Shown here: piece after piece, positions 35,275-46,590 of the stretch
Layout: each line of letters starts with the position of its first letter
How positions within the stretch are numbered: the first letter of the stretch is position 1
Origin: Epiperipatus broadwayi
Lineage: Eukaryota; Onychophora; Udeonychophora; Euonychophora; Peripatidae
DNA: 64,000 nt
Reading direction: 5' to 3'
Assembly (NCBI GenBank): GCA_028023455.1
Contig: JAQFVV010000012.1
Coordinates: 2,756,023 to 2,820,022, forward strand
Position numbers and translations under genes: made by a program
The notes under the pieces: model-generated
The model's input: only the letters and a program-made list of their open reading frames with translations
What the model was told of the DNA's origin: nothing
Database searches by the model: none

Positions 35275-36996
35275 ACATATAAAAACAAAAAAAAAAGACT
35301 TATAAATCCAATAAATAATATTATATTTCAACCAGATGACTGGTTTTCATCAGAAAGAAAAAAAATACACAGTAAAATGGCGATAATCAAAAATTACAGA
35401 TTTGGTAAAAGATTAAAAATTTAACAAAACCCCCCTGATTGGTCACAAAATCTAACACAGAATATCTACCCAGTCATTGACAAAATTCAAACAAAAAAAA
35501 AAAAAAAACTACATTCCCTCCTAATCAAGCTTAAATTCTATTAAAATTAAAATAAATATAAAAATAAAAAATCCAAAATTAAAATATACATATGTGCATA
35601 CATAGAAAAATTAGACTATGCTCACATACAAAAAATATCTGTGCTCACATTAATATTCATTAAAAACTAAAATACATATTTTAATCAAAAATTATAGTTA
35701 GTGCAAAGTACAATAATTTATAATAACTAATTATTTATCTATAAACCAATTAAACACAGATATTAAACATCCATATAACCAATCTTTACATAAAAAACCT
35801 CATATAAAAATATTTTCACATAAAAAACACACATATAGAAATCATTTAGGAGACCAGGTAACCCAGAGCTGTAATAGTTCCAGTGTTCAAATTCAATCCA
35901 TGTGTTTCTAAGGTCTTGAATTTAAAAATAAAAAACTCTCCTTTTGTTTCCTCTCCCTTGTAGAAGAAAAACCTTCCTGAAGAATCATTACTTTTAAATC
36001 ATCAATTGAATGATTCGGTAAGTTAAAATGTTTTGAAACCAGTCTATCTTTATTCTTATGCAAAATGTCAAATCTATGATTAGTCATTCTGACATGTAAA
36101 CTATTTGCTGACTCACCTATATACTGGTTTAAACATCTCTACACTCTATCAAATATATCAAATTAACACTTTTACATGTAACATAATTAGGAATATACCA
36201 TTTAAAATTATGATTCTTAGTACTAAAGACCACTTTTGTCACAACAATATGTTTACATGTAAAACATCTTTTATCCTCACATGGAGAACATCCTTTTTCC
36301 TGTACAGAACTACTAATAAAATTTGATTTGACAAGTATATCTCTAAGTGATCTATGTCTTCGACATACAACCTTAGGTGGATCAGAAAAAATAGATTTTA
36401 AATAATCTGTGGACTGTAATATGTTAAAATGTTTCGCCAATATCCGGTTAATATTAGGTAAATCTCTATTAAAAGTAAGAACCAATGGTGGAACATCTAA
36501 TTGTTTTTTACTCTTTTCAGATAAAAGAAGTTTCTTTCTATCAATTAAAGAAGATCTCCTTACTGCATTATCCAACAATGTCTTAGGATACCTCATATTG
36601 AGCAATCTATTATATAAAATACTATTATTTTGTTGAAGAAATTTCTCATCATTACAAATCCTCTTCATCCTTAAAAATTGACTATAAATGTTTAGGATGG
36701 TTACTATAAAAATGTAGATAGCGGTTATTATCAGTTGGTTTCCTATATACAGTAGTAGTAAAAACTCTATTAGTGTAAATAAAACTCTATTAGTGTAAAT
36801 AACTCAACATCAAGAAAATGAGCAATTGATTTTGAAAAATTCATTGTGAAATTAATATGTTTATTAAAATTATTTAAATAACTTAAAAAATTATGAAGTT
36901 CAACTTCACTATGTGGCCATATCATGAAAATGTCATCTATATATCTAAGCCAAGTGTGAGGTTTCAGCTTAGCATTATCAAGTATAGAGGACTTAT
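35275..36996 (-). pseudogene. Penelope-like element A: RT end plus GIY-YIG, decayed
   Basis: The minus strand starts inside the reverse transcriptase with SILDNAKLKPHTWLRYIDDI; the catalytic YIDD lies at 36943-36932 and is intact. FLDVEV-type core sequence follows, then a 179-codon open part (36668-36129) containing a linker with CSPCEDKRCFTCKHI, the Cys motif before the endonuclease. The GIY-YIG part has NLIYLIEC and QYIGES. Breaks: a 20-bp tandem duplication (36761-36800), a one-base loss near 36137 at LIEC, and a one-base loss in the A6 run near 35932. The 3' UTR ends with a hammerhead-like motif. It forms a head-to-head inverted pair with element B. Confidence 0.85.
35322..35353 (-). ncRNA. 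Hammerhead-ribozyme-like motif, element A
   Basis: On the minus strand: CTGATGA (35353-35347), a 6-bp stem AACCAG/CTGGTT with a 4-nt loop, then GAAA (35329-35326) and ATA. This is the conserved hammerhead core order. Stem I and a clear stem III are not evident in the local sequence, and one extra A precedes stem II. Confidence 0.45.
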
Positions 36997-36998
36997 AA
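36870..36998. other. Spacer of the PLE palindrome
   Basis: About 129 bp present only in element A, holding the RT motif C coding sequence. Outside it, 35275-36869 and 36999-38597 are near-identical reverse complements. Confidence 0.75.
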
Positions 36999-38582
36999 TT
37001 TTAATAAACATATTAATTTCACAATGAATTTTTCAAAATCAATTGCTCATTTTCTTGATGTTGAAGTTATTTACACTAATAGAGTTCTTACTACTACTGT
37101 ATATAGGAAACAAACTGATAATAACTGCTATCTACATTTTTATAGTAACCATCCTAAACATTTAAAGGCTAATATTTCTTATAGTCAATTTTTAAGGATG
37201 AAGAGGATTTGTAATGATGAGAAATTTCTTCAACAAAATAATAGTATTTTATATAATAGATTGCTCAATATGAGGTATCCTAAGACATTGTTGGATAATG
37301 CAGTAAGGAGATCTTCTTTAATTGATAGAAAGAAACTTCTTTTATCTGAAAAGAGTAAAAAACAATTAGATGTTCCACCATTGGTTCTTACTTTTAATAG
37401 AGATTTACCTAATATTAACCCGATATTGGCGAAACATTTTAACATATTACAGTCCACAGATTATTTAAAATCTATTTGTTCTGATCCACCTAAGGTTGTA
37501 TGTTGAAAACATAGATCACTTAGAGATATACTTGTCAAAACAAATTTTATTAGTAGTTCTGTACAGGAAAAAGGATGTTCTCCATGTGAGGATAAAAGAT
37601 GTTTTACATGTAAACATATTGTTGTGACAAAAGTGGTCTTTAGTACTAAGAATCGTAATTTTAAATGGTATATTCCTAATTATGTTACATGTAAAAGTGT
37701 TAATTTGATATATTTGATAGAGTGTAGTAGATGATTAAACCAGTATATAGGTGAGTCAGCAAATAGTTTACATGTCAGAATGACTAATCATAGATTTGAC
37801 ATTTTGCATAAGAATAAAGATAGACCAGTTTCAAAACATTTTAACTTACCAAATCATTCAATTGATGATTTAAAAGTAGTGATTCTTCAGGAAGGTTTTT
37901 CTTCTACAAGGGAGAGGAAACAAAAGGAGAGTTTTTTTATTTTTAAATTCAAGACCTTAGAACCACATAGATTGAATTTGAACACTGGAACTATTACAGC
38001 TCTGGGTTACCTGGTCTCCTAAATGATTTCTATATGTGTGTTTTTATGTGAAAATTTTCTTATATGAGGTTTTTTATGTAAAGATTGGTTATATGGATGT
38101 TTAATATCTGTGTTTAATTGGTTTATAGATAAATAATTAGTTATTATAAATTATTGTACTTTGCACTAACTATAATTTTTGATTAAAATATATAAGTATT
38201 TTAGTTTTTAATGAATATTAATGTGAGCACAGATATTTTTTGTATGTGAGCATAGTCTAATTTTTCTATGTATGCACATATGTATATTTTAATTTTTAAT
38301 TTTGGATTTTTTATTTTTATATTTATTTTAATTTTAATAGAATTTAAGCTTGATTAGGAGGGAATGTAGTTTTTTTTTTGTTTGAATTTTGTCAATGACT
38401 GGGTAGATATTCTGTGTTAGATTTTGTGACCAATCAGGGGGGTTTTGTTAAATTTTTAATCTTTTACCAAATCTGTAATTTTTGATTATCGCCATTTTAC
38501 TGTGTATTTTTTTTCTTTCTGATGAAAACCAGTCATCTGGTTGAAATATAATATTATTTATTGTATTTATAAGTCTTTTTTT

Positions 38583-38597
<15 letters not shown>
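36999..38597 (+). pseudogene. Penelope-like element B: GIY-YIG half, two nonsense codons
   Basis: The plus strand holds one reading frame from about 37000 to a stop at 38020-38022, broken only by TGA at 37504-37506 (CGA in copy A) and TGA at 37732-37734 (in the LIEC..QYIGE segment, where a Cys codon is expected). It has FLDVEVIYTN, MRYPKTLLDNAVRRS, the CSPCEDKRCFTCKHI linker, NLIYLIEC, QYIGES, a LHVRM segment with the conserved Arg, and a C-terminal ERKQKESFFIFKF segment with the likely metal-binding Glu. It lacks the RT catalytic region, so it is 5'-truncated. Its 3' UTR (38023-38597) mirrors element A and ends with the hammerhead-like motif, then a TA/GA array. Confidence 0.85.
38519..38550 (+). 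ncRNA. Hammerhead-ribozyme-like motif, element B
   Basis: CTGATGA (38519-38525), stem AACCAG (38527-38532) / CTGGTT (38537-38542) with loop TCAT, then GAAA (38543-38546). Same as element A. Hammerhead motifs are an established feature of PLE terminal repeats. Here the flanking arms needed for cleavage are not obvious, so it may be a vestige or need a partner strand. Confidence 0.45.

Positions 38598-38655
<58 letters not shown>
38587..38655. repeat. (TA)n-(GA)n microsatellite
   Basis: About 21 TA units followed by about 14 GA units, abutting the 3' end of element B. Confidence 0.97.
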
Positions 38656-38659
<4 letters not shown>

Positions 38660-39380
38660 GTATACCAATAGCTGTAACAAATTTTTATTTAAAATATCTA
38701 TCTAGAATTATCCCTATCCTTAGACTAGTTTTGAGCTTTTGGATTACCTCAATGAGACAATAGGACATTCAGATATTAGTTCCAAAATACCAACTCAAAA
38801 AAATTAGCACTTATCTAATACATAACTAATAAGTAGAAAATCTGGAATTTTAAGATATGTAAATGTCTTTAAATCCAGCTATCTTACTTAAACAGTGCAA
38901 TGGGTCTTGTTTTATTGATTATTATAATTTTGTCCTTGAGGATTTGGTGATGTTATATTGCTGAAGCTATTAATATATGATGAGACTAAAGTGTTTTCAG
39001 ACCCATATATCTATTTAAGTTAGATAACTAGATTTAAGACATTTACATGTCTGAAAAATTCTGATTTTTTACTTAATAGTTATTTATTAGATAAGTGCTG
39101 ATTTTTGAGTTGCTATTTTAGATCTCATGTCTGAATGTCATAGTGTGACACTCGGGTGAGCCAAAAGCTTGAAACTGGTCTGAAGATAGGGATAATTCTA
39201 GATAGAGATTTTAAAAGTCTTGTGGCATTTGTCAATAAAAGCTTGTTAGAACTATTGTTATGCTCCCTATATTACATATCTGTAATACAAGTTTAAAACA
39301 AGTCTCATGTTATATTAATTGCTTATTGATTATAATTTAAATTTGATGTCTGTATTCTTTCCAAAATATATGTAATATTC
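38656..39380. other. AT-rich block with weak inverted similarity
   Basis: No coding content. The left part (38690-38880, with ATAATTCTAGA-type and ATTAGCACTTATC segments) and the right part (39040-39215, with GATAAGTGCTGATTTTTGAG and GGGATAATTCTAGATAGA) look like diverged reverse-complement copies around a centre near 38950. A decayed foldback is likely. Confidence 0.45.
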
Positions 39381-39382
39381 AA

Positions 39383-39423
39383 ATTTGTATGTATATATAT
39401 ATATATATATATACATACAAATG

Positions 39424-39468
<45 letters not shown>

Positions 39469-39470
39469 CA
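39383..39470. repeat. TA array with TA-centred palindrome
   Basis: ATTTGTATG and CATACAAAT flank a (TA)n core at 39383-39422, followed by more TA repeats to about 39468. Confidence 0.9.
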
Positions 39471-39474
39471 AAAT

Positions 39475-40440
39475 TAACAAACAACATATGACACACTTGA
39501 ATGAGAAGCTATAAAGATACACAGAAATTATTACATGCTAAGCACTTTCAAGGCCTTTTGCCTCATATTCATAGCGGTACTGTGAGCTGCAGAACGAGGA
39601 AATAGGGCAAGTAAACAACAGTATGTAATTTATTTTATTAGAAGTACTTTCAACTATATGCCTTTTAGACTTTGTTACAAACTATATAACATTGAATAAT
39701 CAAACTGAAACATCATTTCATAACTCCTATAATTCAATTCAGTTCACCCACAATTCTGTTATTTTAATGTTTGATGATTGACGATTCATTAACATTTGAC
39801 AATTTCTTGAAATCAGTATAATCTCTTTTACTTTACATTTATTGTGGCCATGTTCAATTTGTATAATTTTTATGTTTTTATAATCAAATTTATGTCTTAT
39901 TTATAAGTTTTTATTATGATCAAATATAACAAATGATGAAGATTTATTTTTATTTTTTTCTGATTGTTTATCTTTTGAACTCTTTTATATAAAAGCATAT
40001 ATTCTTTTATTCTTTTTTCTAATGTACATTTAGGTTCACCAATATAGTGTAAGCTAGATTTACACATTAATTTATATATAAAAAAATTTTGATTAAAACT
40101 TAAATTTTTGCCTTTAGAGTTATTAATTAATCTCTTTGTATTATTTATAGAGAAAAAAGCAATTTGAAATAAACCATTATAAATTTTCCTCATAAATTTA
40201 ATTTGTTCATCTGATGCAAATGGTATGCAAACCATTTCATTTTGATATTATTTTTAGTTTTATTATATTGTTGACTATTTTTTAATTTTTAGTAGTATTA
40301 GTAATAGAATGTTTATTATAACCAATTTTCAGCAAATTATCAGCAAATATTTTTTTTATTTCATCACTAGAATATTTGCATAATTTTTCATTTTAAAATA
40401 AGAATGACTTTCCTGACAAATAATACAAATAGATTAATTA
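39475..40440 (-). pseudogene. Penelope-like element C: GIY-YIG fragment
   Basis: A 112-codon minus-strand frame (40235-39897) reads VCIPFASDEQIKFMRKIYNG, then NFFIYKLMC and HYIGEPKCTLEKRIKEY, i.e. the segment before the endonuclease and the GIY-YIG core with its conserved Arg. Weaker PLE-like coding continues upstream to about 40385 in shifted frames. Downstream, similarity to element D continues through the 3' end, which finishes with CTTGAAAGTGCTTAGCATG near 39540. The sequence differs clearly from elements A and B, so it is another PLE subfamily. Frame changes and the missing RT core make it non-functional. Confidence 0.75.
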
Positions 40441-41235
40441 ATAATTCTAAAAGAAAAAAAAAATATGTTTTAATCAAAATTGTATTATATAAAAATTAAT
40501 ATGTAAATGTGGCTCACGATATATTGGTGAATCTAAATGTACATTTAAAAAAAGAATAAAAGAACATATGTTTTTATATAAAAGAGTTCAAAAAGATAGA
40601 CAATGAGAAAAAGATGAAAATAAACCTTCATCATCTGCTATATTTAATCATAATAAAACTTGTAAATAAGGATTTAAATTTGATTATAAAAACATGAAAA
40701 TTATACAAATTGAACATTACCACAATAAATGTAAAATAAAAGGGGCTATATTAATTTCAAGAATTGTGGGAGTTATGAAATGATGTCTTGGTTTGATTAT
40801 TCAATGTTATAACTCTTAATCGATAAATTATAAATAAATGAAAATAATAGAACTCATTGATCTACAACTTAATTCAATATCATATAATTGATTTTTAGCC
40901 TAATATAAATTTGTCAAGATGCCATTTTTTAAAATTTATCATGTGGCGTAGAATGTTCTACAGCTTTATACACTCGTTATTTGTCATACTAAAATGAAAA
41001 TTAATTAGATATTTAATTAATTTGTAGATCAAAGAATTGCTTATTATTTCTATTTATTTATAATTTATTGATTGATTAAGAGTTTATAAGATTTTGACAA
41101 CAATTATAGTCATATAATTTACTAAAAAATGATGATAAGAAATGAAATATATATATATGGTTAATATACACACTCTTTCACTTAACTCTCAGCGCTTTGA
41201 ATATGAGACCATAGGTAGGCTTCGAAAGTGCTAAG
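40440..41235 (+). pseudogene. Penelope-like element D: GIY-YIG fragment, head-to-head with C
   Basis: The plus strand from about 40494 reads KLICKCGSRYIGESKCTFKK and RIKEHMFLYKRVQKD, then a TGA, PSSSAIFNHNKTCK, a TAA, and FKFDYKNMKIIQIEHYHNK: one frame with two stops. This is the mirror of element C at roughly 85 percent identity by eye. A foldback insertion (40811-41084) splits its 3' part. It ends near 41235 with CGAAAGTGCTAAGC, the terminal motif shared with element C. Confidence 0.7.
40811..41084. mobile_element. Foldback element nested in PLE D
   Basis: The left arm, from AACTCTTAATCGATAAATTA (40811) to about 40885, and the right arm (about 41000-41084, reverse complement, ending in AAGAGTT) pair over about 75-85 bp with mismatches. 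The spacer contains a GC-richer CATGTGGCGTAGAATGTTC stretch. It separates the GIY-YIG coding remnant from the PLE terminus. Confidence 0.65.
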
Positions 41236-41320
41236 CTTGATTCAAAATGTATTTATTATTTATTATAAACTTGACTTAATATAGCGTCCAAGCACTTGAA
41301 AGTCGAATATATATAGTTAA
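41175..41320. repeat. Opposed PLE terminal motifs
   Basis: CGAAAGTGCTAAGC (about 41222-41235, plus) and CCAAGCACTTGAAAG (about 41288-41302, minus-sense of the same motif) face each other. The motif also occurs at 39540, 44118 and 44259. Confidence 0.55.
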
Positions 41321-41339
41321 AAAGAAATTTGATTTATAC

Positions 41340-42655
41340 AATAACAAATTTTATAAAAAAATGAGTATGGAGAATATATTTTTGTTGATATTAATGGATC
41401 AATCTTGAAAGAGAAAAAAAGCTACTTATTTATTTAATTAAAATGAACCACCTTCCATCAGATATACAATTAATGAGCAAGCCTAACACTGCAAAAATTT
41501 TGCTCTTTTTCAATTTGATTCCATAATAAAGGAAAATCAGTGCTAATTTATTTATCATGATTTCAAAAGATTATAGGCAGACAATAAAAATTACCTATGA
41601 TTTGTTGTATTTTATTACTGGATGAATATCTTCTTAAAGTGTTTAAACTGTACTGTTTATTGAATCTTCTGATAAATATATTCCTTGATGTTACATTAAA
41701 CATAAGAAATCATTTTTGAAATAAAATATGGTGCTATATATTTTTATTCTAAGATTTAATTAATAAATGATATAAAAACATTCAAAAATGTTTTTCCAAA
41801 ATTATTTATAAATGATTTTCTTTTTGTTTTTTTATAATTTGTCTACTCCTAAGCATGTATGTTGTGCAGGATAAACTGTGCGTGCATATATACAATTAAA
41901 TGAACGATTCGGTTTATTATTACTATAAAACATCAAAAATTCTTAACGTATTTAATAGTTCACTTTTTTTTCTTACATTAATACTAATTAAACATTTATT
42001 AAATAATATATTCTTATAATTTTTAAAAAAAAAATAATTTCTCAACTTTTATTTTTAAAGGATATCGAAAGCAAATAATAATGAGATATACAGAAATTAT
42101 AAAAAGACAATTGTCTATGATTTTGTTAAAATAATTAATTAATGATTCTAAATTGTTTTTTTTTTAAATTCTTATAAATATTTTAAATCACATAAATGCA
42201 TTGAAATGTATATACAATTATTTCTTTAAAAACGTTATATGAAAGATAAAAATCGTCCAAATTTGAGAAATGTATGTTTAATATTCTATAAACAGTAGAT
42301 CAATAAGAATTCAGAGTGATAATGTTGGATCTAACAAATTTTTAGTATACTTTGTAACTGGACTAATATTTGACCAATTTATCTTCGAAATTTTTGATGC
42401 TTTTAACAAGTAGATGCTTCAAAAATAGTTTTTCAAAGAATTGAAATTTTTTACTAAGCTTTCAAATGATATTTTTAAAAAAAAATAAAAACAAACATTT
42501 TTTTAGTCATTGGCATATAATATTTAGAAAAGATATTTTAGATCAAAATCTTTTTATGTACTAATAAAAACAATGGGCTTTTTAATGTATAGACAATATT
42601 TATATTATTGTTTTTATTCTGACCAATGTTTTTAAGGTAAAATTTATCAGGTTTA
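41340..42655. other. AT-rich non-coding block
   Basis: About 1.3 kb with no recognised gene or repeat. Confidence 0.5.
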
Positions 42656-42658
42656 AAT

Positions 42659-42659
42659 A

Positions 42660-42746
<87 letters not shown>
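42659..42746. repeat. (TA)n microsatellite
   Basis: About 43 uninterrupted TA units. Confidence 0.98.
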
Positions 42747-42748
<2 letters not shown>

Positions 42749-42749
42749 A

Positions 42750-43545
42750 AATCATTGACTATAAAATGAATTAAAACTTTTGTTGTGGTTTTAATTTTTT
42801 ATAATCTAGATTTATTAATTTACTCAATACTTACACATTTTGAGTTTAATAGTTAGTATTGGATGGCAACATTGTTTACATATGTGAACTATTATTTGAC
42901 CTAACTTAATAATAATAAGAAATTATAAAAAAATGATATTGCTATGGTAAAAATAATTTGTTTAATTAATATTTTATATTGTACATCAAATTGTATGGTA
43001 AATAAACATTTATTTTCTTTATAATCACATAATGTATTATTATGCTACCATTACATCTGTATAAATCTAATAACTAAAAAATCAATATTAAGTTTATTTG
43101 TATAAAATATATTAATATTTTTACAAAGTGTTATGTCATATATATGACCACTAGTTTTTTTAACGTTTAAACCATCTTTTATTAAACATTCATTATATTT
43201 ATATAAATTATATAAATTACCATAAATGGTTTTCACTAACACCTGTTATGTACCAGGTAACTATGTACTATTATTTTTGTTTTATGCATTAATAATTAAA
43301 TAAAAGATTGCATGCATAATAAAAGATATGAATAAAAGTTGAATGAAATTAAAATTTTTAAAATATAATTAATTATTAAAATTTTTAGTAAGCACTGCAT
43401 CATCATTCATTTCATAAGCTAGAAAGAAGACCTAATGTATAACACACAAGGCATTAGTCTATTATATGATAGATGGATAAATTAATAAACAGATGGATGG
43501 ATTTATAGATATAGATGGACGAAAAATGGACATATAGAATTAGAT
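42750..43545. other. AT-rich non-coding block
   Basis: Nothing recognised. A 63-codon minus-strand frame at 43051-43242 has no domain. GATA/GATG-rich impure repeats begin near 43470. Confidence 0.45.
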
Positions 43546-43550
43546 CTTAT

Positions 43551-43991
<441 letters not shown>

Positions 43992-44072
43992 TCTATTCTC
44001 AACACCAGTCATAATTATTGATTTTGAGATATTTCATAAATTAATTAAATCACAAGCCAATAATGCAACTAC

Positions 44073-44309
44073 TGTATAAAGCAGAGAAACATTAAAATAA
44101 TATAAAATATTATTGTCAAGTGCTTTCAAGTCACTTCAGTTCTTATCAAGGCTGTATAAAAATCATTATATTCTACTAAGTAATAAACTCAAACATTTTG
44201 TTTAGTAGAGTGTAATGATTTTTATACTGATTTGATAATGTCTCAAATGAATTGAAAGTGCTTGGCAATAGTGTTTTATATTATTTTAATGTTTCTCTCT
44301 TTTATACAA
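44073..44309. mobile_element. Foldback element built on a PLE-like terminal motif
   Basis: The left arm 44073-44181 and right arm 44202-44309 are reverse complements with scattered mismatches, over about 105 bp with a loop of only about 20 bp. Each arm holds the GAAAGTGCTTGGC-type motif (44259 plus; 44118 as GCAAGCACTTTC-type complement, diverged) seen at the ends of PLE copies C and D. This suggests two terminal sequences joined head-to-head. Confidence 0.65.
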
Positions 44310-44642
44310 TAATCATATTGTTAGAATGTGATTTATATTTTACAACTTAATTAACAATTTACATCAAAACAACAAATGCTTCTAGAAAAAACTAATGTTT
44401 GTAAGTCAATTTAATGTCCTACATTATATACTAAACTTAATTATTAATAAATAAATAATCATTCAAATTATATTTTTGATTATGATTGTTTTATTGTTTT
44501 TTATTCTAAAATCTTTTAAATTTTATCATTGTCTCATATAGAGATAAAATTAAATTTGATATCCATCCTTAACTTTTGTTTGATAGTACAAAAAAAAATC
44601 AAAAAATGCTTTTTTTTTTTTTTTTACTTTTCCTCATATACT

Positions 44643-44645
<3 letters not shown>
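44310..44645. other. AT-rich non-coding block
   Basis: Nothing recognised apart from a T14 tract near 44610. Confidence 0.4.

Positions 44646-44650
<5 letters not shown>

Positions 44651-44712
<62 letters not shown>
44651..44712. repeat. (TA)n microsatellite, interrupted
   Basis: Two TA runs split by GATAAA at about 44679. Confidence 0.95.
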
Positions 44713-44714
<2 letters not shown>

Positions 44715-44715
<1 letters not shown>

Positions 44716-45315
44716 ATCGACGAAACCTCCCTAATCTAATCTGCCATACAAGATGCAAACAACCCATTTGAATCTGGAAATTTTATATAGTAGACAGATA
44801 TGCACGAGAGCAATTACTTTTTATCAAACCAAAAGCACCAGTCATTAGCTCAGGGAGAAGCTGAGCTTGAAACATCACACTGTATATTTATCAAATTTCG
44901 AATTTTTAATTTCAAATATTAATAAAATAAGTTACTGCCAAAATTAATTCAACAAAACATTTTATTACAATGCACGCAAACGTTAAAAGAATAATTCTGA
45001 AAAATTAAATCTATTTGATTTAAATCATATGCGCAGATGGAAGCATTTAATTGATTTAATACAATTTTTTTAATATTTTACTAAGTGTGAATATGTTACA
45101 TAGATTACGCATATAACTAGCCCAATCCTTTTTAATCTTAGGATAAAATCTCGCATTCAAACCAATGCTAGCTTAAATGATATACCAATATGACCAATGC
45201 AAAATGAGATTATTAGCATACAACAATGCTAACAGGAATTTATGTCTGCAGCATGATATCATTTGAGAAATAAAGAACCACGGTGGGAAGGAATGAATAT
45301 CTTTTCCATGATACA
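44715..45315. other. Non-coding block, moderately AT-rich
   Basis: No recognised gene. A GC-richer patch at about 44820-44885 has no open frame of interest. Confidence 0.4.
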
Positions 45316-45318
45316 AAA

Positions 45319-45436
45319 ATGAAATTATTTGAAATATATATATATATATATATTTCAAATAATTTCATTAATTTCATTTTTTCAGAGCAGCTCTTATATA
45401 TATATATATATATATATAAGAGCTGCTCTGAAAAAA
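45319..45436. repeat. Twin TA-centred perfect palindromes
   Basis: Two perfect palindromes lie 8 bp apart. The first (45319-45368) is ATGAAATTATTTGAAA, a TA core, and its complement. The second (45377-45436) is TTTTTTCAGAGCAGCTCT, a TA core, and AGAGCTGCTCTGAAAAAA. The arms are unique sequence and only the centres are microsatellite. Confidence 0.9.
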
Positions 45437-45439
45437 GGG

Positions 45440-45940
45440 ATAGCAGTAATTGCTGGCTTACTGTCCCAATCAGAGCATAAGAAATCAATGGTGTAGGAAG
45501 TACATCTATTACTATTGACTATCAAGATGGCTACACTTTTGGCCATACATTCAGGTGGGTATTATGCTCTGTATACTAATGTGGTACAAGGGAACAAGTA
45601 TCCAAGGCACCTACTCAGATTATGTTGACATAAAACATCTATATATCTATCCACCAGCATTGATTTAACTACAAAATAATTAACCTAAAATTAACACACC
45701 TTAAACTAACATAATCTTATGAATCTATACAGTCATATATGCTTATTTTAAATAATTAATTTAAAAGAAATTACAAGAATGGAAACAATATTAAACTTAT
45801 TAAAAGAAAATATAACAAATAGTTTAAATTTTAGTCAGATATAAGATTTCTTTTAAAAATTAAGTGATGTTTAAAATTACTACTTAGAAAGGTTTGTTTT
45901 ATAAAAGTAAAGTTCATTTAAGAAATACTTTCCAATGCTG
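45440..45940. other. Non-coding block
   Basis: A GC-richer stretch at 45440-45640 contains no long open frame or recognised repeat. The remainder is AT-rich. Confidence 0.4.
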
Positions 45941-45944
45941 TATA

Positions 45945-46080
45945 TTTATTGAAGTCCATCTTGGTGATACTTGATGTGTCACACAATTCAATGTTCTTTC
46001 CATTTTATACTGTTCTATGTGGAGACAAGTTTGTTGCTGGCCAGTTTCTGGGAACCATCATACTCTGGAGACAGCTTCAG
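45945..46080 (-). other. Candidate terminal exon with poly(A) signal
   Basis: On the minus strand TTTCCTATGTTTTTAGCAG is a good splice acceptor ending at 46081. An open frame of 21 codons then reads LKLSPEYDGSQKLASNKLVS-T and stops at TAG 46015-46017, with about 50 percent GC against an AT-rich background. AATAAA follows at 45950-45945, 65 nt after the stop. Acceptor, coding-like composition, stop and signal in the right order suggest a last exon. The exon is very short, the protein is not recognised, and a repeat-derived origin cannot be excluded. Confidence 0.3.
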
Positions 46081-46544
46081 CTGCTAAAAACATAGGAAAT
46101 GTAAATTATTGATGACCCCTACATTTTGGAGATCTGCAACACCCTTATATAATTAAATAACACACAATCAGAAAGAGCAATCCAAATCTGAATCTCAACT
46201 TCAAAGTTTTCTTTTTATATCTTTATGAATTTTTATCAGCAATTTCCAGGATTGATTTTACCTGGCCCAACTTTTCTCTGTAGACCATGTGCCTATTTAC
46301 ATTGTTCTTTGTCAGCTTTCTTTAGCGTGAGAACCCAAAATTATTATCACTAGTATTTTTTTAATTTATTTTCTATCTGACTTTATACTCAAGGGCCCAT
46401 TTGCAATTATGTCAATATAGAAAATCATTTCCATTCTAAGATTAAAATAACTAATTAACAACTTGTTTTGGATTTAAACTTTAAAGAATTATATAATTAG
46501 TTTTCCATCTGTGCATTATATGTATTAATTTAAACAAAATTATT

Positions 46545-46548
<4 letters not shown>

Positions 46549-46587
<39 letters not shown>
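46549..46587. repeat. (TA)n microsatellite
   Basis: About 19 TA units directly before the dispersed repeat. Confidence 0.95.

Positions 46588-46590
<3 letters not shown>

Noticed and set aside
36105-36636. Plus-strand open frames across PLE A and minus-strand ones across PLE B
   Set aside because: Antisense shadows of the PLE coding sequence.
37504-37734. TGA codons in PLE B, one at an expected Cys, as possible selenocysteine or recoding sites
   Set aside because: Copy A has a sense codon at the first site, no SECIS-like structure was seen downstream, and the copy is otherwise truncated; simple nonsense mutation is enough.
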